DNA from: a virus
Direction: 5' to 3' (one strand)
Length of the DNA stretch: 40,480 nucleotides
IMG/VR virus record: IMGVR_UViG_3300034407_003474
Span: 1 to 40,480 of that record
In this document: piece by piece, positions 23,445-31,431 of the stretch
Layout of the letters: each line of letters begins with the position of its first letter
Position numbering within the stretch: position 1 is the stretch's first letter
Translations under genes and position numbers: made by a program
The notes under the pieces: model-generated
The model's database searches: none
Told to the model about the DNA's origin: nothing
Seen by the model: the letters and a program-made list of their open reading frames with translations, nothing else

Positions 23445-24008
23445 TTACGCCTTCGCGGTCTGGCGTGTTGTAGCGGGCGTCTTGGTAGACCGCTTCCGCG
23501 AGGGCTTTGACGATGCCTTGGTAAAATTTTCGACTTTCGCAGCCTTCACGTTCGCGGCTTCCACGGCCTCGGGCAGGCCATTGAACAGCTTGCGGGCATT
23601 CTCAGGCGTAAAATCCCAGACTTCAACGCTGACAACGACCTTCTTCCCGTTGTCGTCCAGCACATACTCGCCATCTTCATCGACCTCGTATGTGTAAATC
23701 CCGAACTGCTCGCCGTTTTCATCGATGCCCCATTCCCAATCGACGGAAACGCCAATGGCCTGTTCGAGCGCGCTCTCGCTGAACGACTGGCCGACCGTTT
23801 CATAGACCGTATCGAGATCTGCGCCCTTGTTCCTCACCCCCTGCACGATGCTCTTGCCGGACAGGCGGTGAGCAAGGCGCTTCATGTCGGGATGATCGGC
23901 GCTGCGGACCTTGATTTTCAGGCCAGACTTGATGCCACGAATGATGACCTCATCGGTCCAGACAGTGGCCTCCGGATCAATCTCAGGCTGAAGAGTTGCT
24001 ATATCCAT
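23445..24008 (-). CDS. Tail assembly chaperone (G-like)
   Basis: A 187-residue protein with an acidic middle (IDENGEQFGIYTYEVDEDGE), the tail-chaperone-like start (VWTDEVIIRGIKSGLKIKVR) and a basic low-complexity C-terminus. The position between tail tube and tape measure genes is that of lambda G. A slippery heptamer near its 3' end allows a -1 shift into the next frame. The usual order tube, chaperones, tape measure is kept, though an island of 4.6 kb now separates chaperone and tape measure. Confidence 0.78.
   Translation of the reverse strand: MDIATLQPEIDPEATVWTDEVIIRGIKSGLKIKVRSADHPDMKRLAHRLSGKSIVQGVRNKGADLDTVYETVGQSFSESALEQAIGVSVDWEWGIDENGEQFGIYTYEVDEDGEYVLDDNGKKVVVSVEVWDFTPENARKLFNGLPEAVEAANVKAAKVENFTKASSKPSRKRSTKTPATTRQTAKA
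23523..23529 (-). other. Programmed -1 frameshift site
   Basis: On the minus strand the heptamer A AAT TTT falls in the correct phase of the G-like gene (codons GAA AAT TTT). Slipping back one base gives YQGIVKALAEAVYQDARYNT, open without a stop into the 23134-23436 frame, while the unshifted frame ends at 23445. The position is as expected for tail chaperone pairs. Confidence 0.8.
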
Positions 24009-24035
24009 TGAATAGCTCGCTTATTGGTCTTGGTG

Positions 24036-24064
24036 AAAAAGCGGCCCCGACCGAAGCCGGGGCC
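24036..24064 (-). terminator. Intrinsic terminator after the tail tube gene
   Basis: On the minus strand GGCCCCG (24064-24058) pairs with CGGGGCC (24049-24043), loop of eight, then GC and TTTTT. It lies between the tail tube gene (stop at 24081) and the chaperone gene (start 24008). Confidence 0.8.
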
Positions 24065-24080
24065 AGTTGGCCAGAAAGGA

Positions 24081-24551
24081 CTAGGAGCCGACCGCTTCCG
24101 GTGCGACCGGCAAGTGCTGGGTGATGTAGTAGGAGAAGCGGTGCAGCTTCTTCTGATCAGGACCGCCGCCGGGAACAACCGGGCCGGCGATTTTGCCGCG
24201 CAGATAATCGATGCTCGCCGTGGTGACGCCGGAAACGGCATCAGGGCCGACAATCTTCACAGCATAGTCGAGCTCAGTGAGCGCGGCAGCAGCGAACGCG
24301 TCACGGCCAAGGTTGGTGCCTTCACGGGACACATCAAAGTCACCGGACCCGTAGTTGACCGGCCCCTTGCCCTTCTGCACGCCATCAGCGAGCGTGGGAT
24401 ATGTCAGCTCGTCTTGCGCGCGGCCAACATCGGGAAGCGTGCCGACATTTGGCGTCTCGATCCATTCGAGGGCTTCGAAGCCAGATTGATCAAGGCCGCT
24501 GGATTGCGCGGTCTCACAGATGTAGACCTTCGAACCGGTATTGAAAGCCAT
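24081..24551 (-). CDS. Major tail tube protein
   Basis: A 156-residue protein. It has the tail tube signature of small siphoviruses: an N-terminal MAFNTGSKVYICETAQ, then EALEWIETPNVGTLPDVG, LTYPTLADGVQKGKGPVNYG, DFDVSREGTNLGRDAF and a beta-rich C-terminus. It polymerises into the tube around the tape measure. GGAG lies before the ATG. Terminators stand directly upstream and downstream, so transcript levels for this abundant protein may be set separately from its neighbours. Confidence 0.88.
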   Translation of the reverse strand: MAFNTGSKVYICETAQSSGLDQSGFEALEWIETPNVGTLPDVGRAQDELTYPTLADGVQKGKGPVNYGSGDFDVSREGTNLGRDAFAAAALTELDYAVKIVGPDAVSGVTTASIDYLRGKIAGPVVPGGGPDQKKLHRFSYYITQHLPVAPEAVGS

Positions 24552-24572
24552 TGGAGGCTCCTTTCTGTCATG

Positions 24573-24595
24573 AAAAAAGCCCCGTTAAAGGGGCT
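24573..24595 (-). terminator. Intrinsic terminator before the tail tube gene
   Basis: On the minus strand AGCCCC (24595-24590) pairs with GGGGCT (24583-24578), loop TTTAAC, followed by TTTTTT. It lies between the tail terminator gene (stop at 24641) and the tail tube ribosome site. Its flank (CATGAAAAAAGCCCC on the plus strand) resembles that of the terminators at 18.46-18.51 kb. Confidence 0.8.
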
Positions 24596-24640
24596 GTCAT
24601 CGGCCATACGGGACCGCGCCGGTTGCGCCTCTGGCGCGAA

Positions 24641-25081
24641 CTACGTGGTGACCTCGCCGGGAGCCTCAACCCAATACGGGATGCTCACCGGGGTCTTGAT
24701 CTTGGTGTCGTATTTCACCGCTGCGCCCACGGTCGGGCGGCGATCGATGTGAACGGTGATGCCGCTGGCTGTCAGCTTGGTGCCAGCCTTGAAATGCGCG
24801 GCAACCGCATCAGCGACTTCCGAGCTTGGCACTTCTCCAAGGCCGAGCCGGTCGCAAACTCCGACCTGGAAGATACCGCGCTCATAGACTGTGGCGCTGT
24901 GCGCCATGAACGGTTGCAACGGCTCGTTTCTGATCAATGCGGCTTCCAGCCAGAGGTCGGTATCAGGCGGTGTGACCTCCAAGCCGACATGTCCGAGAAC
25001 CGACACGTCATCATGCTCAAAATCGGCATAGTGAAGGGACAGCGCGTTCAATATCGCGCTGTGGATCGCAACCACGGCCAT
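24641..25081 (-). CDS. Tail terminator protein (DUF4128/gpU-like)
   Basis: A 146-residue protein. DTDLWLEAALIRNEPLQPFM, VYERGIFQVGVCDRLGLGEV and a C-terminal SIPYWVEAPGEVTT fit the small phage family that caps the tail tube and stops its growth. It stands between the HK97 gp10-like gene and the tail tube gene, the usual position for the tail terminator. Confidence 0.75.
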   Translation of the reverse strand: MAVVAIHSAILNALSLHYADFEHDDVSVLGHVGLEVTPPDTDLWLEAALIRNEPLQPFMAHSATVYERGIFQVGVCDRLGLGEVPSSEVADAVAAHFKAGTKLTASGITVHIDRRPTVGAAVKYDTKIKTPVSIPYWVEAPGEVTT

Positions 25082-25090
25082 GAAGGTCTC

Positions 25091-25504
25091 CTATCGGATC
25101 GCGGCTTTCGCCTCACGGACGGCTTGGTCGACGAATTCCTGCCAGCGCGCCGCAGCGGATCGGGCAAAGCCGTGGTGTTCATACTCTTGCCGACGTGCGT
25201 AAACCGCGGTCCAGCCTGCCCAGATCGTGTCTGTAATCGAAGCGCTGGTAAGGACGGTTGCGATGTTTCCGCCATTGTCAGGCGTCCCGCCCTCTTCCGG
25301 CCGTTGCGGGCCAACCGGCATCCCGTGCAGGGATGCGTCGAAGCTGGCACGCAAGAACCCGAAATCAACCGGCATCTTGCCGCCCTTGGCGACAGGCAGG
25401 TTGGACGCCTCAAACAGAAGCTCCGCAGCCCGGCGATGGACAGCATTTTGCCGCGCCTCGGTCTTGCGGACCCAGGCACTCACTGAGGCGCTAAATTTTC
25501 CCAT
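25091..25504 (-). CDS. HK97 gp10-like tail/neck component
   Basis: A 137-residue protein with a helical start (SVSAWVRKTEARQNAVHRRA), a conserved PVDFGFLRASFDASLHG segment and a C-terminal YARRQEYEHHGFARSAAARW followed by a basic helix. The pattern 'tG.LR.S...' then 'yA...E.G' is typical of HK97 gp10-like proteins that connect head and tail. It stands before the tail terminator gene. Confidence 0.75.
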   Translation of the reverse strand: MGKFSASVSAWVRKTEARQNAVHRRAAELLFEASNLPVAKGGKMPVDFGFLRASFDASLHGMPVGPQRPEEGGTPDNGGNIATVLTSASITDTIWAGWTAVYARRQEYEHHGFARSAAARWQEFVDQAVREAKAAIR

Positions 25505-25507
25505 TGA

Positions 25508-25735
25508 TTAGCCGCCGCGCAGCTTTCCGATGACGCTCTCATGCGAGGCCGATACGGCCTCACCGGCAAGATCGAGCGTGCTATCAAGGTGCGCATGGGC
25601 TTCGGCCCTGATGCGCTCCTGCTCTTCCGGGTCGTCACGCATGACGGCGCTCTCGAACCGAGTGATCGAGGCGTTGAGGTCGCCACGGGCGGCAAGGGTC
25701 AGCCGCACCAGTCGCATTGTGTCTTCACCGCTCAT
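25508..25735 (-). CDS. Small helical phage protein
   Basis: A 75-residue, mostly helical, acidic protein (RLTLAARGDLNASITRFESA, then EEQERIRAEAHAHLD). It lies between the MuF-like gene (four-base overlap) and the gp10-like gene. No family is recognised. Its position suggests a connector or chaperone. Confidence 0.6.
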   Translation of the reverse strand: MSGEDTMRLVRLTLAARGDLNASITRFESAVMRDDPEEQERIRAEAHAHLDSTLDLAGEAVSASHESVIGKLRGG

Positions 25736-26775
25736 TCAAGCCCCCGGAAGTGATCGACCTTGTAGCTTACCCGGCACCGGCAACTGATGATCTCACTTGC
25801 GGGTGCGCCCAAGCTGCCGTCGAGCGGGTGCATTAAACGCGCTCCGGACGGCGAGGTAAAGGCCTCGTCCATCGTCACAGTGTCGCCATCCATATCGGCG
25901 TGGGCGTCGCGGACCCGGCCATCGCCAGCGCTGTCCCATTCCTTCGTGATCGCGTCGGCCTCGACAAGCCCGTCATCAATCGACTGGCGAAATGCCTGGT
26001 TCTGGCCAGCGTTGAGGGCCTGCAAGCTCTCCGTTCGCGCAATGGTTTCGCCGCGCTGCCGCAGAAGCGTGTCCGAATACTGTCCGGTCGCGCGGGTGAT
26101 CGTGTCTGCATCCACGGGTACGCCGTTTTCGATGGCCTCGCGCACCGTCGCGTCAAAACGCTTGTCCCGAAGCGAGCGGGTCAGATAATTGCGCATCTGG
26201 GCGGGATCGCCCGAAGCCAGCTCTGCACGGGCCGAAGCCACATAACCGCTCTGCTGCCCGGTCAGCCCAATCACGCCACCGACGCGACGCCCTGTCTGGC
26301 GATTAATGCGCCCCGCCACGTCCAGAGCCGTGTTGCGCGGCCCCCTGCCCGCTTCCATGCCAGAGCGAAGGGCCTCCCGGAGCGTGTCAACTTGATCCGC
26401 CGTAAATGCCGTCGTGTTGCGCAAGGCCATCTCGACAAGCCATTGCTCAGCACGCGGATTGCGCAAGTTGAAGCGCATGACAGTGCGCAGGCCGGACCTG
26501 TTGGCCGCCGCCGTTATTGACGCCGCGACCTGCCCGCCCGCCGTCTCATAGGCTAGCGCAATTGAGCGCTCGAGAGGCCGCATCGCGGACGGGTCAAGGT
26601 TGAACGCCCTGACAGCCCGTTCGATGTCACCAGCCTCAAGTGCGGCGATCACTTCGGAGAGCGAAACCCCGGCGCGAAGGTCATTGACGGACTCGGTAAA
26701 GGCCACCGCGACCGCCCGGCCGAAACGCTCCTCCAGCGCTTCAAATATCTGGCGTTGGGTCGGACGACGGGCCAT
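25732..26775 (-). CDS. Phage minor head protein, MuF-like
   Basis: A 347-residue protein. The N-terminal two-thirds are helical. Residues about 235-345 form the Mu gpF-like domain: GETIARTESLQALNAGQNQA, KEWDSAGDGRVRDAHADMDG and LMHPLDGSLGAPASEIISCR, with the family's typical cysteine-rich end. MuF-type proteins sit at the portal or are injected with the DNA, and some carry toxin domains; none is seen here. It lies among head-completion genes, later than usual relative to the portal gene. Confidence 0.85.
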   Translation of the reverse strand: MARRPTQRQIFEALEERFGRAVAVAFTESVNDLRAGVSLSEVIAALEAGDIERAVRAFNLDPSAMRPLERSIALAYETAGGQVAASITAAANRSGLRTVMRFNLRNPRAEQWLVEMALRNTTAFTADQVDTLREALRSGMEAGRGPRNTALDVAGRINRQTGRRVGGVIGLTGQQSGYVASARAELASGDPAQMRNYLTRSLRDKRFDATVREAIENGVPVDADTITRATGQYSDTLLRQRGETIARTESLQALNAGQNQAFRQSIDDGLVEADAITKEWDSAGDGRVRDAHADMDGDTVTMDEAFTSPSGARLMHPLDGSLGAPASEIISCRCRVSYKVDHFRGLE

Positions 26776-26778
26776 TTG

Positions 26779-27168
26779 TTACGCCTCTTCATCAACCGTG
26801 ACGCCAGCACCCTTGACGAAAAATATCCACTGCACCGCGATACCGGCTGATGGCTTCGGCTTGAACTTGGCAATCTCGCGTCGGATACCATCAACCAGCA
26901 GGTGATCACTCAATTCGGGATCGATGCCAGCAATAACCTCGGTCTTCACGACCATATCCGCGCCGACCTCCAGGGCCTGGTCCTGGTATTCCTTCGTCAC
27001 ACCGTCCGCAGCGCCGTTTAGCGTCGTGTAAGCGACAGTCGGACGCCCCGGATTGTGCGCAGGGCCATTGCCCGGCGTCGTCACGGCAATCTTGATTTCG
27101 CCTTGGCTGACTTCCGCCATCGCCTCGGCAACCTCTGCCCGAATGGCCATGTAATCGACGGTCACCAT
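26779..27168 (-). CDS. Head-tail connector-type protein, unknown family
   Basis: A 129-residue protein (RAEVAEAMAEVSQGEIKIAV, then TPGNGPAHNPGRPTVAYTTL and a beta-rich end with AVQWIFFVKGAGVTV). It follows the DnaT-like gene with a shared base and precedes the MuF-like gene. The size and place fit a stopper or neck protein. No firm family match by eye. Confidence 0.6.
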   Translation of the reverse strand: MVTVDYMAIRAEVAEAMAEVSQGEIKIAVTTPGNGPAHNPGRPTVAYTTLNGAADGVTKEYQDQALEVGADMVVKTEVIAGIDPELSDHLLVDGIRREIAKFKPKPSAGIAVQWIFFVKGAGVTVDEEA

Positions 27169-27662
27169 CAGGAGCGCACCGAAGAGCCAACAAGAGCCGA
27201 AACACCACCGCCAACAAGCGGGGCCATGATTGCATCAATCACCGCAATGACGGGCCGGGCCGATGCCGGGCCGGACGGCGCGACATATTCAGTGTCAATG
27301 ATGCCCTCGATCCGCTTGCGCTTGACCTGCGCAGAAGGCGTCACGTCTGGCAGGAGCGAGCCGGGCGTTGCCAGCTCACGAAGCGCCGCCTCATAGGTCG
27401 CATACTCGACCTCGATAGGCTCCGCATCAGTGGCGATTGTGTATCCACTGGCATCCGTCGCGCCAGTGCGGGGCCATTCACGGACTTGATCACGCTCGCC
27501 TGTCTTGGCACCGGAAAACGCACCACGATAGCGCGCGTCCACATACTCAGAGCCTCGCAGGAGAGCAATGGTCAGGTCGGGGTCATCAGCCGCAGCCCAA
27601 GCCGTATTGCCGCGATCCGCGTGATAGGCCTTGGATGCCGCAAGGGTACCGTAGCTACTCAT
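27168..27662 (-). CDS. DnaT-like head-completion protein
   Basis: A 164-residue protein. LTIALLRGSEYVDARYRGAF followed by DQVREWPRTGATDASGYTI and PIEVEYATYEAALRELATPG is the pattern of the 'putative DnaT-like' phage family, which is structural in phages and usually found as a head-tail adaptor. It ends at 27168 next to the start of the connector-type gene. Confidence 0.75.
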   Translation of the reverse strand: MSSYGTLAASKAYHADRGNTAWAAADDPDLTIALLRGSEYVDARYRGAFSGAKTGERDQVREWPRTGATDASGYTIATDAEPIEVEYATYEAALRELATPGSLLPDVTPSAQVKRKRIEGIIDTEYVAPSGPASARPVIAVIDAIMAPLVGGGVSALVGSSVRS

Positions 27663-27864
27663 CAGCGCTCACCCCTGTGTAATCTTTGCGGACACGGATG
27701 CGACCGCCTTTGTCGTGAAGATAGGCGCGTGCCTGCGAACCGCGCGCGAGGCGGCAGGCTTCTTTCCATGCCTCAAACTTGGTCAGGCCCGTTCGCAGCG
27801 CTCGTTTGGCACCCGCGCGGTAGACGGCAAATGCGCCGTTGGTCGGGGAAGCGTGGAAGCCCAT
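27655..27864 (-). CDS. Small basic phage protein
   Basis: A 69-residue basic protein (YRAGAKRALRTGLTKFEAWK, then LARGSQARAYLHDKGGRIRV). It overlaps the DnaT-like gene by eight bases and starts on the stop of the HslV-like gene (TAATG). No family is recognised. Confidence 0.6.
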   Translation of the reverse strand: MGFHASPTNGAFAVYRAGAKRALRTGLTKFEAWKEACRLARGSQARAYLHDKGGRIRVRKDYTGVSADE

Positions 27865-28295
27865 TAGTTATCACCCTGCATCAAACGCACGACATGAACC
27901 TCGCCCCCGGTGCCACCATCCCATTCGCAAGCGATGCGGACAGCCCCTTCCGCCGTTGCACCCGCCGCCATAGCCCCGATGGCAATCTCGCGACCGGAGC
28001 CGATGGCGTAGAATGGCGCTTCGTAGGTCAGTCGACCGGATGGGTCGAACTCGGTGAATGAGCCATCCGACTGAATCCAGATGACGTCGCTTTCCTTCAG
28101 CTCTGGCTGCTTGCTTGGATCGGCACCATCAACGATCCAATCCTTGAAGCGCAGCACCTCGCCAAAAGCTCCCGACCCGGCAATGACGCCGCCATCATGG
28201 GGGAACATTTTCTGTGTGTTCCCGCTGCGCACGCCATTGCACCCGATGTGCGAGTCTGAGGCCATAACGCCGTCACGATAAGCGATAGTCGTCAT
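27864..28295 (-). CDS. HslV/proteasome-like Ntn-hydrolase
   Basis: A 143-residue protein aligned by eye to the HslV/20S beta fold. It begins MTTIAYRDGVMASDS, so methionine removal would expose the threonine nucleophile. D14 (ASDS) and K29 (NTQKMF) fall where the catalytic Asp and Lys are expected. VIAGSGAFGEVLRF and FYAIGSGREIAIGAMAAG match the family's 'aG.aG' and 'aiGSG' strands. It is shorter than HslV (about 175), and no HslU-like ATPase is nearby. In a head-gene cluster it may trim head proteins or be a co-opted structural protein. Overlaps of four bases on its upstream side and one base downstream tie it into the operon. Confidence 0.75.
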   Translation of the reverse strand: MTTIAYRDGVMASDSHIGCNGVRSGNTQKMFPHDGGVIAGSGAFGEVLRFKDWIVDGADPSKQPELKESDVIWIQSDGSFTEFDPSGRLTYEAPFYAIGSGREIAIGAMAAGATAEGAVRIACEWDGGTGGEVHVVRLMQGDN

Positions 28296-28654
28296 TCCAT
28301 TTCACCGTCGATATAGGCCTCAGCTTCCGCGATACGCTTGGCCAGAGTCGGGGCGCCGATATTCGCGCCGTAGGGAATGCCCAGCTCGTCGGCCCGCACC
28401 TTGAGTGCGTCCAGATCGCCGCTCTCCGGCTCGCTGGCGGGCGTTTCGTCGCTTTCTGCACCCGGTGCCCCCAAAGCATCAGAAACGCTCTCAGCGGTCG
28501 TGTTTTCAGCTGCAGCGGCGATTTCAGCCGGGATGGACGGAACGCCGGCCAAAACCTCATGACCTTCTGGCCACTTCTCCGGCTTGTAGTCGGCAACGCG
28601 GATTTTCTCGCGATGCTTGCCGACGCGGATAACCATGAATGCAGGGTCTTGCAT
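28292..28654 (-). CDS. Small head-module protein with HeH/LEM-like C-terminus
   Basis: A 120-residue protein. Residues 1-40 are beta-like (AFMVIRVGKHREKIRVADYK). The middle is acidic and low-complexity (rich in E, A, S and T). The end (LDALKVRADELGIPYGANIG, then PTLAKRIAEAEAYI) looks like a HeH/LEM or SAP-type helix-hinge-helix motif, as seen in phage head-associated proteins. GGAGG precedes ATG 28654; the longer open frame to 28855 was not used. Confidence 0.65.
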   Translation of the reverse strand: MQDPAFMVIRVGKHREKIRVADYKPEKWPEGHEVLAGVPSIPAEIAAAAENTTAESVSDALGAPGAESDETPASEPESGDLDALKVRADELGIPYGANIGAPTLAKRIAEAEAYIDGEME

Positions 28655-28664
28655 GGGAGCCTCC

Positions 28665-29663
28665 TTAAGCCGCTGCCGAATAGGCACCGCAGATCGCGGT
28701 TTCATCAAAGCCGAGCGCGTCGGCCAGCTCACAGGCCCGGCGGGTATCGAGCGCCACGCCATCAACCGGGTTCGGCCATTGCAGCGCGGCGTGGGGATGG
28801 GCGATGACACCGGACACCCCGGCCTCCATCGCCCTCTGCGCATCGGTCCAGACATCGGAACCCGGCATCAGGACCATCGCCCGGCCAGCCTTGCCGGAAG
28901 CGGGCAACACCTTGTCGCTCGCATAGCACTGCCAGAGCGCGTGAAGATCGGGGCGCTCGACCTGGACTTCCTTGCTCCACGGATCGTTGCGCCCCGCGAA
29001 GAAATAGATCGCTGGATCGTCCGAGGTCTTCACGGCGCGCTGCTGGGCGACACCATCGGCCACCCCGATCTTGTTGGCATCGGGTCCGAGCCGAACCGAG
29101 AACCAGGCTTGATCCGAGCCCAAGGGACGCCGGCCGTTCGGCATCTTGTAGGCCTCGCGCTGGTCGTAGAAGGTCGCCGGATCGAAATCGGACCAGAGGA
29201 AGTTATGCGCGCCGGCGCGCCAGAGGACGAAGGAGCCGTTGTAGTGGCAACAGGAGGTTCCGTCCTTCTGCCAGACCGAACCTTCCATCGCGGTGAAGTC
29301 GTGTTGCATAGCGCTCTGGAAGATGCCGGTCGCATCGCGGGTGAAGACGGCATCCAGATCGAGCCAGCAAAGGAAGTCGCTGCCGATTTCCGCCTCAAAC
29401 TCAGGCGCGAAGGCTTGCAGGCGTCGATAGCAGGCGTCCTCGCCATTCACGAAGATCGCTGGCAAGCAAGGCCGGGTCTCGCACTCGATACCGTCCGGCG
29501 TGTCCGTGAGGCACACGAAACGAAAAGGGATGCGGATATTGGCAAGGCACATGTGGTAAAGCGCGTTGACGTGCCGGTGATCGTAGGAGGCCCGCCCGGT
29601 GCGCTGCCATTGGCGCGGCTTCTCGAACAGGAATGTCATGATCGTCAGCGTCGGATTGCTCAT
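28665..29663 (-). CDS. GT-A type glycosyltransferase-like protein
   Basis: A 332-residue protein. Residues about 5-60 (SNPTLTIMTFLFEKPRQWQR and IPFRFVCLTDTP) and the DxD motif in CWLDLDAVFTRD (D102, D104) fit a GT-A fold that binds a nucleotide sugar through a metal. GSDQAWFSVRLG further on resembles the acceptor-side 'DQ' motif of such enzymes. It is locked into a four-base-overlap chain with an epimerase and an ATP-grasp gene inside the head genes, which suggests modification of a virion part. The acceptor is unknown. Confidence 0.78.
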   Translation of the reverse strand: MSNPTLTIMTFLFEKPRQWQRTGRASYDHRHVNALYHMCLANIRIPFRFVCLTDTPDGIECETRPCLPAIFVNGEDACYRRLQAFAPEFEAEIGSDFLCWLDLDAVFTRDATGIFQSAMQHDFTAMEGSVWQKDGTSCCHYNGSFVLWRAGAHNFLWSDFDPATFYDQREAYKMPNGRRPLGSDQAWFSVRLGPDANKIGVADGVAQQRAVKTSDDPAIYFFAGRNDPWSKEVQVERPDLHALWQCYASDKVLPASGKAGRAMVLMPGSDVWTDAQRAMEAGVSGVIAHPHAALQWPNPVDGVALDTRRACELADALGFDETAICGAYSAAA

Positions 29664-30565
29664 TGCTTGCCTTCCCGAATTGACTGGACCAGGCGTTCGA
29701 GGCCGGGCCGGAGCGTGATTGTCGGTGCGTCACCGATGAGTCCGTAGATACCCGCGCAGTCCGCGACAGGGCCGCGCGGTTTGGGCCGGTATCCGACAGG
29801 CATGATCGGGCTCAGGCCCGTGATCTCACCGACGATATCGGCAACATGGCCGTAATTGGCGGATGCCTCCGGCGCACACAGCGTTTCCAGCACGAAAGGC
29901 GACGGAAGGTCAGCGCTCACGAACGCCGCCATGCACCGGGCCACGTCGTTGATGAACACCATCTCGTGCAGGCCGTTGAAAGCCGAGGTCTTGGGCATCG
30001 GACGGCGGTCCAGAACGCTGTTTGTCACTTTCCAGATGCCCGCGTCGTCCCGCATCATCGGGCCGTAGACGGCCCCAAGGCGCAACGCGACGATCTCCAG
30101 ACCGAGCCGGGTGTAGACATGCCCCATCAGCTCGCCGAACTGCTTCGTTGCCGCATACATGGACGAAGGGCGCGCGCCATGCTTCGCCGTGATCGAGCTG
30201 GAGTAGACAACCCGCCCGACGCCATGATCCCGGCAGGACTCCAGAACGTTGGCAAAGGCCGTCACATTGCTCGCGATATACTGGTCGACCGTCTGGCGTG
30301 TGTGCTTGACCGGGAATTGTGCAGCGAGGTGGATGACGCAATCGAACTTCGCTCCGGCAAAGAGCGCATCTACTTGGCCAGGATCAGCGAGGGACGCCTC
30401 GACATACTCGAGTCCGGCATCAGCTATCGCGCGGACCCGGGCCGACTTTTCGCTGATGGCGCCGTCGAGCCGGTCGGTCCCGACAGCGTGATGCCCGGCA
30501 GCCAATAGCGCCTTGCAGACATTGTGTCCGACGAAGCCGTGACAGCCGGTGACGAGCACGTTCAT
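29660..30565 (-). CDS. NAD-dependent epimerase/dehydratase (extended SDR)
   Basis: A 301-residue protein. The Rossmann motif is GCHGFVG (7-13). The active site shows SSS (122-124), Y137 and K141 (SMYAATKQFGE), and the C-terminal part fits sugar-nucleotide binding. Extended SDRs of this type make or epimerise NDP-sugars. The gene overlaps the glycosyltransferase and ATP-grasp genes by four bases on each side, so it likely supplies a sugar to the glycosyltransferase or works with the ATP-grasp enzyme. Confidence 0.85.
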   Translation of the reverse strand: MNVLVTGCHGFVGHNVCKALLAAGHHAVGTDRLDGAISEKSARVRAIADAGLEYVEASLADPGQVDALFAGAKFDCVIHLAAQFPVKHTRQTVDQYIASNVTAFANVLESCRDHGVGRVVYSSSITAKHGARPSSMYAATKQFGELMGHVYTRLGLEIVALRLGAVYGPMMRDDAGIWKVTNSVLDRRPMPKTSAFNGLHEMVFINDVARCMAAFVSADLPSPFVLETLCAPEASANYGHVADIVGEITGLSPIMPVGYRPKPRGPVADCAGIYGLIGDAPTITLRPGLERLVQSIREGKQ

Positions 30566-31431
30566 GCCGTCAGCCTTTCGAGCTCGTCAATCACGAAGTC
30601 AGGCCAACTCCCGCCGGCCTCCCCGGTCGGTTCGAGCGTTGCCCGGTCGAATACGGCGCAATCGGTATATGACGCCTCTGTCCATGAGGTCGAAACCTCA
30701 AGGCAATAGGGCCGATCGCCATCGAACACGAAGTCGTAGCAAGACCACGGCGCGTTGATCGTCTCGGCAATCTCGTCAGCCATAGAGAAGGCGTTGCGAA
30801 CCTGCGGATCATCAAGCGCCATGATCGGGGACGTGCGGCCGGAACCGGACGCGAACGGCACATCATCCCGGCATTGCCTGATCAGGCCATAGAGGCGACG
30901 CCCTGCGACAATCACGCGGATATCGCGCGTATTGCCGGGGATCAGCTCTTGCCAGTACACATAGCCCTGTTGGACGCCACCCTTGACCGGGAGGCCCGGC
31001 CCGAATGCGGCGTCGATTTCAGCGCGGGCCTCTGCCTCATTGCGGATCAAGCGGACATTGGCCGAGCCGGAACCGAACGCGGTCTTGGAGATAAACGGAT
31101 AGGCCACATTCGCGGGCAGGTGAGCAATCGCGCCGTCCCGCGTATCCTGAACCAGTGTGTCCGGCATCCAATCACGCAGAAGATCAACCTGCGCCAGCTT
31201 GTCGTCATACCAGTCAGCCGCGCCAGCACCAGGAATGCAGGGCAAATGCGCGTCACCGAACATCTTGAGCGCTTGCAGGCATTGCTCGCGGCCATGCCCG
31301 TAATTCACCGTGCGCACATAGGCGGCATTCGCACAAGCAATGGAGGCTATGGCCTCATGCCCCCGGTGCTTCGCAGCAGCCAGGACGGCATCACCGCAAC
31401 CGCGCGGGTCGGGGAAGGCGTAAACCCTCAC
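30562..31431 (-). CDS. ATP-grasp (RimK-like) ligase
   Basis: A 289-residue protein. The ATP-grasp pattern is present: YPFISKTAFGSGSANVRLI (ATP-binding lysine and glycine-rich loop, about 112-128), QELIPGNTRDIRVIVAG (about 162-178), and PWSCYDFVFDGDRPYCLEVS near the end with the metal-binding acidic residues. These enzymes join a carboxylate to an amine, for example amino acids to proteins or peptides. In RimK-like proteins the target is often a protein tail. Its substrate here is unknown. It heads the three-enzyme cassette and overlaps the downstream epimerase gene. Confidence 0.82.
   Translation of the reverse strand: MRVYAFPDPRGCGDAVLAAAKHRGHEAIASIACANAAYVRTVNYGHGREQCLQALKMFGDAHLPCIPGAGAADWYDDKLAQVDLLRDWMPDTLVQDTRDGAIAHLPANVAYPFISKTAFGSGSANVRLIRNEAEARAEIDAAFGPGLPVKGGVQQGYVYWQELIPGNTRDIRVIVAGRRLYGLIRQCRDDVPFASGSGRTSPIMALDDPQVRNAFSMADEIAETINAPWSCYDFVFDGDRPYCLEVSTSWTEASYTDCAVFDRATLEPTGEAGGSWPDFVIDELERLTA

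Noticed and set aside
27631-28061. Plus-strand frames of 60-190 residues within the late operon
   Set aside because: These are antisense shadows of minus-strand genes with matching ribosome sites and recognised families.
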